A stretch of 64,000 bases of DNA from Lentzea waywayandensis (GTDB lineage: Bacteria > Actinomycetota > Actinomycetes > Mycobacteriales > Pseudonocardiaceae), in NCBI RefSeq assembly GCF_900115955.1, contig NZ_FOYL01000004.1, positions 124,001 through 188,000 of the forward strand, read 5' to 3'. The translations under genes were made by a program, and so were the position numbers. Of this stretch, positions 46,241-52,690 are shown in pieces. Each line of letters opens with the position of its first letter. The stretch's first letter is position 1. Under the pieces are notes generated by a model. It was given only the letters and a program-made list of their open reading frames with translations, searched no databases and was not told the DNA's origin.

Positions 46241-46977
46241 CCCACGAGTTCGAGATCAGCAAGGAGATCGAGGTCGACGGAACCCCGGAGCAGGTCTGGG
46301 ACGCCATCGCCACCGGGCCGGGCATCGACTCGTGGTTCATGGGCCCGCACACCGTCGACGGACGCGTGGGCGGCCGCATGACGCTCGACCTGGGGTTCTT
46401 CCAGGAGTCCTCGACGATCACGTCGTGGGAGCCGGGCAAGCGCCTCGCCTACGAGAGCGACAAGGGCGAGGACGGCACGTTCCACGCGATGGAGTACCTG
46501 ATCGAGGGCCGTGACCAGGGCACGACGGTGCTGCGGTTCGTGCACACCGGCATCCTCGCCGACGGCTGGGGCGACGAGTTCGTCGACCAGCAGTCGAAGG
46601 GCTGGGACATGTACCTGCTCACGCTGGCCGAGTACGTCAAGCACTTCGCGGGCAGGCCGGGCACCTACGTGTTCGCCCAGTGGCCCGAGCAGCCGGAGGG
46701 CGCCGACAACTGGCCGGTGCTGCTCGAGGCCCTCGGCGTTCCCGAGGACGCGCAGGTCGGTGACGAGGTCACGCTGAAGCCGTTCGGCATCAACGGGGTC
46801 GTGGACTACGTCGTGCGCCACGACCTGCACAACTTCCTCGGTGTGCGCGGCCAGGAGGGCATCTACCGGTTCCACGGCACCAGCGCCTTCGGTCACCACC
46901 TCTTCGGCGACGCGACCGGACAGGCCGAGAAGTGGCAGGCCTTCCTGACTCAGACGGTCGGCGGGCAGACCTCGTAG
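46237..46977 (+). CDS. SRPBCC (AHSA1-like) domain protein
   Basis: A 246-residue protein. The N-terminal half is an AHSA1/START-like hydrophobic-pocket domain (ISKEIEVDGTPEQVWDAIA, GRMTLDLGFFQ, TVLRFVHTGI). The second half (from about residue 140) is a less familiar extension. Such proteins bind hydrophobic ligands. Translationally coupled to the upstream regulator. Its 3' end overlaps the converging glycosidase gene by 28 bases. Confidence 0.82.
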   Translation: MTHEFEISKEIEVDGTPEQVWDAIATGPGIDSWFMGPHTVDGRVGGRMTLDLGFFQESSTITSWEPGKRLAYESDKGEDGTFHAMEYLIEGRDQGTTVLRFVHTGILADGWGDEFVDQQSKGWDMYLLTLAEYVKHFAGRPGTYVFAQWPEQPEGADNWPVLLEALGVPEDAQVGDEVTLKPFGINGVVDYVVRHDLHNFLGVRGQEGIYRFHGTSAFGHHLFGDATGQAEKWQAFLTQTVGGQTS

Positions 46978-47768
46978 ACGTAGTCCTCGTGCCCGTACGG
47001 CACCACGTTCCGATCGCGGCGGATCACCGAGACCCGTCCGCCGCGATCGGCGCAGGACTTCTTGAACCCCTCGTCGGTGTACTCGATCTGGAAGAAGTCG
47101 TTGCCGAACGCCTCGGCGTAGGTGCCGCACTCGTCGCGCGCCTGGCAGTCCTCGGTGATGGCGAAGTCGAAGCCGATCTCCTTCTTGCCCGCGCTGCCCA
47201 GTTCGGCGGTGTTCTTCTGCGCGACGGCAAGGCCCTGCTCATGCGCGTACTTGACGAACGCCTTCATGAACTCCTTGGTGGCGTTGAGATCGAACGCCCC
47301 CTCGGCGCGCGTGTACGAGTCGAGGTTGTCCGGCTCGACGCCCTTGAACATGGACGTCTTGCAGTCCTTGATCCACTTCTTCTGGATCTCGAGGATCCTG
47401 TTCCGCTTGTCACCGGTGGAGATGTCGAGGATGCCCTCCTGCCACTCCGGGTCGATCGCGACCTCACCGCCCGGCTTCTTCACCAGCAGGTCGTCGTGGT
47501 TCTTGCGCCACCAGTCCAGCCCGCCGTCCGCCGAGACCGGCTGCGTCTGCAAGGCGTTGAGGTAGCAGATGTTGTAGCGCCGGCCGTCAATGATCTTGCT
47601 GCGGTCCCGTACGACGATCTTGACCGGCACGTCCGGCTGGTAGGCGCCGCCGAGCTGGTAGTCGAGCTGCCCGCCGGCGGGCGGCATCTCCCGCGGCGGC
47701 AGATCCGGCTCGTCCGAGCAGGAGGTGACCAGCAGAAGCAGGGCGGCCACCGCCGCCGCGGTTTTCAT
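46950..47768 (-). CDS. endo-alpha-1,4-polygalactosaminidase-type (GH114) lipoprotein
   Basis: A 272-residue lipoprotein: signal peptide with lipobox VTSC (MKTAAAVAALLLLVTSCSD). The TIM-barrel catalytic domain shows ICYLNAL, the characteristic FKGVEPDNLDSY (acidic catalytic residues) and AVAQKNTAEL, all typical of GH114. The family cleaves galactosaminogalactan-type polymers; it is probably a surface glycosidase. The ATG at 47768 is chosen for the signal peptide. Confidence 0.83.
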   Translation of the reverse strand: MKTAAAVAALLLLVTSCSDEPDLPPREMPPAGGQLDYQLGGAYQPDVPVKIVVRDRSKIIDGRRYNICYLNALQTQPVSADGGLDWWRKNHDDLLVKKPGGEVAIDPEWQEGILDISTGDKRNRILEIQKKWIKDCKTSMFKGVEPDNLDSYTRAEGAFDLNATKEFMKAFVKYAHEQGLAVAQKNTAELGSAGKKEIGFDFAITEDCQARDECGTYAEAFGNDFFQIEYTDEGFKKSCADRGGRVSVIRRDRNVVPYGHEDYVYEVCPPTV

Positions 47769-47832
47769 GCGCGGCAGTCTGTCACTCGCGGGGTAGCGAA
47801 GGCGTAACAGCAAAGCACTCCATTGCTCACAA

Positions 47833-49131
47833 ATGAGATTTAGCTTCCGTCAGGTGAAAAGTCGGTCGCTCTTCCTTCAGCTCCTCGTGGCCGTGGTCGC
47901 CGGCGTGCTGGTCGGTCACTTCTTCCGGTCGTTCGGCGCCGACCTGAAGCCGATCGGTGACGGCTTCATCAAGCTGATCAAGATGGTGATCGCGCCACTG
48001 ATCTTCTGCGTGGTGGCGACGGGCATCGCGAAGGTCGGAGACCTGCGCGCGGTCGGCCGGATCGGCCTGAAAGCGCTGATCTACTTCGAGGTCGTGTCGA
48101 CCGCCGCACTCGCGTTCGGCCTGCTGGTCGGCAACGTCGTGCGACCGGGCGACGGCATGAACGTCGATCCGTCCACATTGGACGCCTCCGCCGTCGAGGC
48201 GAAGACGCAGGGCGGCCACCTCCCCGGCGTCGTCCAGTTCCTGCTCGACCTCATCCCTTCCAGTGTGGTGGACGCGCTGGCGCGCAACGCGTTGCTTCAG
48301 GTGCTGCTGTTCGCGGTGCTGTTCGGCTGCGCGCTGGCCCAGCTCGGCGAGCGCGGCAAACCCGTGGTGGACCTGCTGGAGCGCGTCAACCTGGCGTTCT
48401 TCGCGGTGCTGGGCTACATCATGAAACTGGCGCCGCTCGGAGCGTTCGGCGCGATGGCGTTCCTGGTCGGCCAGTACGGGCTGGGGTCGCTGCGCACGTA
48501 CCTGTGGCTGATCCTGGCGTCCTACGGCGCGGCCCTGCTGTTCTGCGCGCTGCTCGGCGTGATCGCGTGGGTGTTCGCGCGGGTCAACCTCCTCCACTTC
48601 CTGCGCTACACCAAGGAGGAGTTCCTGCTGGCGCTCGGCACAGCGTCGTCGGAAGCCGTGCTGCCGCGGATGATGGCGAAGCTGCAACGCGCGGGCTGCG
48701 CCCCCACGTCCGTCGGCCTGGTGCTGCCGACCGGGTACTCGTTCAACCTCGACGGCGCCTCGATCTACCTGTCGCTGGCGACGCTGTTCCTGGCGCAGGC
48801 GCTGAACATCCCGCTCGACCTGGGCGACCAGCTGACGATCGTGCTGGTGCTCGTGCTGACGTCCAAGGGCATGGCGGGCGTGCCGGGATCGGCGTTCCTG
48901 GCCCTGTCCGCCACCGTCGCCGCGGTCGGCTCGATCCCCGCCGCGGCAGTGGCGTTGCTGCTCGGCGCTGACCGGATCATGGACTCCATGCGGGTCTTCA
49001 CGAACCTGCTGGGCAACTGCGTGGCGACGTTCGTGGTGTCCCGCTGGGAGGGCATGCTCGACGTCGAACAGATGCGGTCGACGCTCGGTTCGCGCGAGCC
49101 TGAACTCGTGGAGGCCGAACACCGCCCGTGA
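47833..49131 (+). CDS. dicarboxylate/amino acid:cation symporter
   Basis: A 432-residue DctA/GltP-type transporter with eight helices and two re-entrant hairpins. KMVIAPLIFCVVATGIAKVGD is the family signature, and PTGYSFNLDGASIYL is the substrate/cation-binding hairpin region, with SKGMAGVPGSAF. It imports C4-dicarboxylates or acidic amino acids with protons or sodium. The residues separating the substrate classes cannot be resolved by eye. Confidence 0.92.
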   Translation: MRFSFRQVKSRSLFLQLLVAVVAGVLVGHFFRSFGADLKPIGDGFIKLIKMVIAPLIFCVVATGIAKVGDLRAVGRIGLKALIYFEVVSTAALAFGLLVGNVVRPGDGMNVDPSTLDASAVEAKTQGGHLPGVVQFLLDLIPSSVVDALARNALLQVLLFAVLFGCALAQLGERGKPVVDLLERVNLAFFAVLGYIMKLAPLGAFGAMAFLVGQYGLGSLRTYLWLILASYGAALLFCALLGVIAWVFARVNLLHFLRYTKEEFLLALGTASSEAVLPRMMAKLQRAGCAPTSVGLVLPTGYSFNLDGASIYLSLATLFLAQALNIPLDLGDQLTIVLVLVLTSKGMAGVPGSAFLALSATVAAVGSIPAAAVALLLGADRIMDSMRVFTNLLGNCVATFVVSRWEGMLDVEQMRSTLGSREPELVEAEHRP

Positions 49132-49181
49132 TTACGCCGTTGGGCGGCCATCAAGCCCGTCAAGGCGGGTATGCCGTACCC

Positions 49182-49838
49182 ATGCGGTGGCTATTGCTGA
49201 TCATCCTGCTGACCGGCTGTTCCGCGCTCCCCTTGTCGTCCCCCGGTCCGCAGGTGGACCGGGTACCGACCGGCACCCTCGACGCCGCCACCGCGCGCAC
49301 GTCACTCGCCGCCCTGCCCGTCGCCGTACCGGGCCGGATGGACGGCTACGTGCGCGACTGCTCGGACGGCAAGGCGTGCGTGTTCGGCCAGCCCTGGTTC
49401 GACACCGACGGCGACGGCTGCGACCAGCGCAGCCAGGTCCTGGCCCGCGACCTGACCGAGGTCGAACGCAAACCGGGCCGTTGCGGCGTCCAGTCGGGCA
49501 ACCTCGACGACCCGTACACGGGCACGCGGATCAGCGGTACCTCGAAGATCCAGATCGACCACGTGGTGCCGCTGGCGGAGATGTGGCGCAGCGGCGCTTC
49601 GGCGTGGACTCCGGAGCAACGGCTGGCCGCGGCCAACGACCTGCGCAACCTCGTGGCGGTCTCGGGGAAGGTCAACCAGTCGAAGAGCGACAAGACGCCG
49701 GACGAATGGATGCCGCCCAACACCGGGTACACGTGTTCGTACGGGCGGATCTATGTGACGGTGAAGGCCGCCTACGGGCTGAGCGTGGCGGCGGCGGAAC
49801 GTTCGGCACTGGAGAGCGCACTCACCACCTGCGGTTGA
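49182..49838 (+). CDS. HNH endonuclease family (DUF1524-like) lipoprotein
   Basis: A 218-residue lipoprotein with lipobox LTGC. The HNH/DUF1524 core reads IQIDHVVPLAEMW (the His-containing beta hairpin), then AANDLRNLVAVSGKVNQSKSDK with the Asn-containing helix. Secreted nucleases of this class in actinomycetes degrade extracellular DNA. The ATG at 49182 gives the signal; the frame is open upstream into the symporter gene. Confidence 0.86.
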   Translation: MRWLLLIILLTGCSALPLSSPGPQVDRVPTGTLDAATARTSLAALPVAVPGRMDGYVRDCSDGKACVFGQPWFDTDGDGCDQRSQVLARDLTEVERKPGRCGVQSGNLDDPYTGTRISGTSKIQIDHVVPLAEMWRSGASAWTPEQRLAAANDLRNLVAVSGKVNQSKSDKTPDEWMPPNTGYTCSYGRIYVTVKAAYGLSVAAAERSALESALTTCG

Positions 49839-49859
49839 GCCGAGCTGTGAGGACGCCAG

Positions 49860-50141
49860 ATGAGCCAGCCCGAACACCCGGTCTCGATCAAGGGAGTGGT
49901 GGTCCGCGACGGCAGGGTGCTGTTGCTGAAGAACGAGCGCGACGAGTGGGAACTGCCCGGTGGTCGCATCGAGGCCGGCGAGACGCCCGAGCAGTGCCTC
50001 ACCCGTGAGATCACCGAGGAGACCCGGTGGAAGGTGAGCACCGGGCCGATCCTCGACTCGTGGATGTACATGCCTGACGGCTACAAGCGCTCGGTCGCGA
50101 ACTGGTTCGCCTACCTGCGCGGGACACAAGCCTCGACATAA
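49860..50141 (+). CDS. NUDIX hydrolase, short
   Basis: A 93-residue NUDIX protein with the intact box GGRIEAGETPEQCLTREITEE. It ends soon after ANWFAYLRG, without the last strand and helix of a typical 130-150-residue domain. The tRNA-Thr terminator begins three bases beyond its stop, so the 3' end may have been lost when the locus was rearranged. It would hydrolyse nucleoside diphosphate derivatives if it folds. Confidence 0.72.
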   Translation: MSQPEHPVSIKGVVVRDGRVLLLKNERDEWELPGGRIEAGETPEQCLTREITEETRWKVSTGPILDSWMYMPDGYKRSVANWFAYLRGTQAST

Positions 50142-50144
50142 AGA

Positions 50145-50177
50145 AAGACCCAGGTCAGAAAGCCTGACCTGGGTCTT
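50145..50177 (-). terminator. original tRNA-Thr terminator, now stranded at the island's far end
   Basis: A perfect 14-bp stem (50145-50158 with 50164-50177, 5-base loop). The minus strand continues into a T-rich run (TTTCTTTA). On the minus strand it lies directly after the duplicated tRNA 3' end at attL, the place a tRNA terminator should occupy before the island was inserted. Confidence 0.8.
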
Positions 50178-50228
50178 ATCTCACCGAGCCGCCTATCGGA
50201 ATCGAACCGATGACCTGCTCATTACGAG
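50177..50228 (-). repeat. attL: duplicated 3' half of tRNA-Thr(CGT)
   Basis: A 52-bp segment identical to 57605-57656. It runs from the first base of the anticodon loop to the tRNA 3' end plus 10 bases downstream. This is the classical footprint of a tyrosine integrase that crosses over in a tRNA anticodon loop. Confidence 0.92.
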
Positions 50229-50319
50229 CCAGCCGGAAGACGGGGTGGACGGTGATGAGCCGTGCTAGTCCTGACTATTCTCGCAGCTCAGCAAGGACCT
50301 GCCGTGTCAGGCGGTGCCG

Positions 50320-50544
50320 ATGTCTGACGCAGCTGCTCCGCACGTCCGTGACAACGCAGTGACAGCAACTGCGCGCTTGAAGGTCCAGTCGGAGCCCGGC
50401 CGGTCACCAGCCGCGACAGACGCCGACCGGCTGGAAGCCATGGAACGCCGGGCGCTGCGCGCCATCCAGTGGATCGTCTGTAGCGGCGTGCTGCTGCTGA
50501 CGATCGGTGCAGGCACCTTGTCCTGGGCACACCTGACGAAGTGA
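50320..50544 (+). CDS. small membrane protein of the island
   Basis: A 74-residue protein with a polar N-terminal half and one C-terminal membrane helix (AIQWIVCSGVLLLTIGAGTL). It starts at the ATG at 50320 (or GTG at 50314). Its stop overlaps a following 41-codon frame (GTGA). No family is recognised; it may belong to the original island backbone. Confidence 0.5.
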   Translation: MSDAAAPHVRDNAVTATARLKVQSEPGRSPAATDADRLEAMERRALRAIQWIVCSGVLLLTIGAGTLSWAHLTK

Positions 50545-50666
50545 TCCTGCAGGTGCTCCGCGAGACGGACTGGCACGTACCAATGGCACTGACAGAGCTC
50601 GAAGCCCGCGGCGTGCAGGCTGATCGGTCGTACGTGTACGAGATTAAGAGAGACCAACGTCCGTAG
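50541..50666 (+). CDS. 41-residue protein coupled to the small membrane protein
   Basis: The GTG at 50541 overlaps the preceding stop and opens a frame reading VLRETDWHVPMALTELEARG, then VQADRSYVYEIKRDQRP. The pattern resembles a small helix-turn-helix or winged fragment, but I do not recognise a family. A terminator follows at 50691. Confidence 0.45.
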   Translation: MILQVLRETDWHVPMALTELEARGVQADRSYVYEIKRDQRP

Positions 50667-50690
50667 GAAAGCTGGGCCAGTACCTTCCGA

Positions 50691-50729
50691 GGCGAGGTGG
50701 CGTTCGAACCATGGAGTCGCCACCTCGCC
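50691..50729. terminator. bidirectional stem-loop
   Basis: GGCGAGGTGGCG and CGCCACCTCGCC (50691-50702 with 50718-50729) pair perfectly across a 15-base loop, between the small plus-strand genes and the end of the minus-strand operon. Confidence 0.75.
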
Positions 50730-50750
50730 CCGTCAGCTATGCACCAAAAC

Positions 50751-51647
50751 CTAGCCGACAGGCATGGCTTCAGCGAGCGCTACTCCACGTTTCTCTGCAT
50801 CCCGAACGAGCGCCGCCAGCCCTTCGCTGACAGAGGCGTCTGTGCCCACCACTGTGTCCACATTCAAGACGTTGGCGAAGACCGCCGCAGTCAGCATGGC
50901 TTTGTCTGCGCCATACATGAATCCAGGGTTTTGCGGAAATACTTCATCAAAGTCATCCGACGGCAGCGACGAGCAGTAACGCCACGCCCGTGACAGCGAT
51001 TCACTGTCCCACTTCGCCGACACATCTAGCAGGCTCGCAAGCCTCCGCATGAAGGTTCCCATGATGTTCGAACCGACAATCAAGCTCGACACATTCGGCA
51101 GGTGTGACTCACGCAGCGTCTTGTCCAATGATGCGGCTGCAACCTCGTATTTCGCCTCATCCGATCCTTGCTTCAGATCAAATTTCTCTTCAATCGCGTA
51201 CGTCCCAAAGGGCCAAGATTCGATCTTGCAATCCTTCGCCGACGGACCGTGCACCAACTGGACCGAGCCACCCCCGATGTCCAAGAGCGCTGCATCCGCA
51301 GCCGCCTGAGGCTCAGCCCATCGCAAGAGCAGTCCCTCTTGAACAGCACTCAGCCACACGTGATCGTCGGCCAACCGCTCGATAAACGGGATCAGCTCCC
51401 CCACCCACTCGTGATCACGCAGCAGACTCCCTGCGGTTACGACCACGACATCCGCGTGCTGACGTGCGTCATCAATGAGCTTGGCTAGCGCGGATTGCAA
51501 GCCCGCGAAGTCACCTGCCTTCACCAAAGGGCCAGTCTCTTCCGACGACCGCCACAGATGTTCATGAGCCGCCGAGTGCTCACTCCAAGCACTAGCCTTA
51601 AACCTTGCTCGACCCAGGTCAATTACACTCACACGATCCGTGACCAC
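50751..51647 (-). CDS. Ppx/GppA-like phosphatase (actin-like fold), third gene of the island operon
   Basis: About 298 residues. The phosphate-1 loop is VIDLGRARFKASAW, the phosphate-2 loop ALLDIGGGSVQLVHG, and between them SAVQEGLLLRW holds a Glu matching the catalytic Glu region of Ppx. Later PGFMYGADKAMLTAAVF and VGTDASVSEGLAALV match the Ppx helix and adenosine-type loop. The family hydrolyses polyphosphate or (p)ppGpp; this single-core version lacks the C-terminal HD domain of E. coli Ppx. The GTG at 51647 overlaps the previous stop (TAGTG) behind GAAGGG; an ATG at 51680 is an alternative. Confidence 0.8.
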   Translation of the reverse strand: MVTDRVSVIDLGRARFKASAWSEHSAAHEHLWRSSEETGPLVKAGDFAGLQSALAKLIDDARQHADVVVVTAGSLLRDHEWVGELIPFIERLADDHVWLSAVQEGLLLRWAEPQAAADAALLDIGGGSVQLVHGPSAKDCKIESWPFGTYAIEEKFDLKQGSDEAKYEVAAASLDKTLRESHLPNVSSLIVGSNIMGTFMRRLASLLDVSAKWDSESLSRAWRYCSSLPSDDFDEVFPQNPGFMYGADKAMLTAAVFANVLNVDTVVGTDASVSEGLAALVRDAEKRGVALAEAMPVG

Positions 51648-52690
51648 TAACGTCGCCCTTCCCGTTCTGTCAGGGGCCATTTGTCTTCATGAACGACCTT
51701 GGGGATGCCGAAGTCGCTCCATTCGCGTTTGATCAGGCCGTCGGCGCTTCGCCCCTGCGACTGCCATACAAGCTTGACGATCTCGCAGGTGTACGAATCC
51801 GGACGATCGACGCTGACCGATGGCAACAGCCACAGCTCGTCAGCCAAACGCGTGAGAAGTGCCCAACTCGTAATTGGACATGCCAGGGGTCCATCCACTC
51901 GGCGATCGACTACAGCTGAACGGATGTCGCCATACTCCACGGCGAGCTGAGGCACGAGCGGAACCCTATGCCCCTTATACGCTGTTGGTCTTAGCCAGTC
52001 CATGTACTTTGCATCGAGCGGATCATGTAGTATGTAGGCGATTTTGGGCAGAGCAAGCAACCCGCATCGCAGGTCCTCCAGGATCTCCAAGATCCGCTGC
52101 TGATCAGACGTGAGATTGCCTATTAGTTCCGCGAAGGTGCCACGAAACACATGGCTCGCCGCAGACGCGACTCCCTGAAGGGAAGCAATCGACACAAATC
52201 GCACTGGCGCGGTGCTGCGATTCTCCGCTTCACAGATATACAGAAAATAGGCCAGTTCAAGCAGAGCGCCTTCAGCCAAGTTCGCGGCTGCGTCTCTAGC
52301 GGTCGGCGCAACATCAGTGAAAATCCACAGCTCGTCACAGCGCCCCAGGACTGCTAGATCATCGAGCAGGACGTCGAGTTTCGAGCCATGAGCGTCGACG
52401 GAGTCTTTATATCCTATGATACTCTCGGGGTTCGCGGGGACGCGGTGACCTTTCAACACATACTGCCGCATCAGCGACGTAAGACCGAAGTGATCACCGT
52501 CAAAGCCGGTGTACACGATACCCGTGTGAAGACTGTTAATATGCGACGCGACGTCAGGCATTCGAACAAAGGCATCTGCGTCAACCGGAGGACGCGAGAC
52601 TAGGTAGTCACGCACCAACGCGGCATTCAGCAAATCAAGCCAGCGCTCACGCCGACGTATGGATCTCATTGATTTTGTCGCGTTGATCAT
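51647..52690 (-). CDS. tandem nucleoside-deoxyribosyltransferase-like protein, second gene of the island operon
   Basis: A 347-residue protein with an internal duplication. The first unit has GIVYTGFDGDHFG (57-69), VLKGHRVPANP (78-88), CDELWIF (118-124) and EGALLELAYF (140-149). The second has KIAYILHDPLDAKYMDWLRP (216-235), YKGHRVPLVP (238-247) and ADELWLLP (283-290). The G-H-x-P and (C/A)DELW elements follow the Rossmann-like NDT/DUF4406 fold, whose members cleave or transfer N-glycosidic bonds of nucleotides. The second unit lacks the full EGALLEL-type helix and may be regulatory. Assignment is by pattern and needs structure prediction. The ATG overlaps the AAA stop. Confidence 0.6.
   Translation of the reverse strand: MINATKSMRSIRRRERWLDLLNAALVRDYLVSRPPVDADAFVRMPDVASHINSLHTGIVYTGFDGDHFGLTSLMRQYVLKGHRVPANPESIIGYKDSVDAHGSKLDVLLDDLAVLGRCDELWIFTDVAPTARDAAANLAEGALLELAYFLYICEAENRSTAPVRFVSIASLQGVASAASHVFRGTFAELIGNLTSDQQRILEILEDLRCGLLALPKIAYILHDPLDAKYMDWLRPTAYKGHRVPLVPQLAVEYGDIRSAVVDRRVDGPLACPITSWALLTRLADELWLLPSVSVDRPDSYTCEIVKLVWQSQGRSADGLIKREWSDFGIPKVVHEDKWPLTEREGRR

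Noticed and set aside
50177..50228. A second tRNA-Thr gene at 50.2 kb
   Set aside because: Only the 3' half is present; the sequence beyond the anticodon loop does not form the D arm or acceptor 5' strand.
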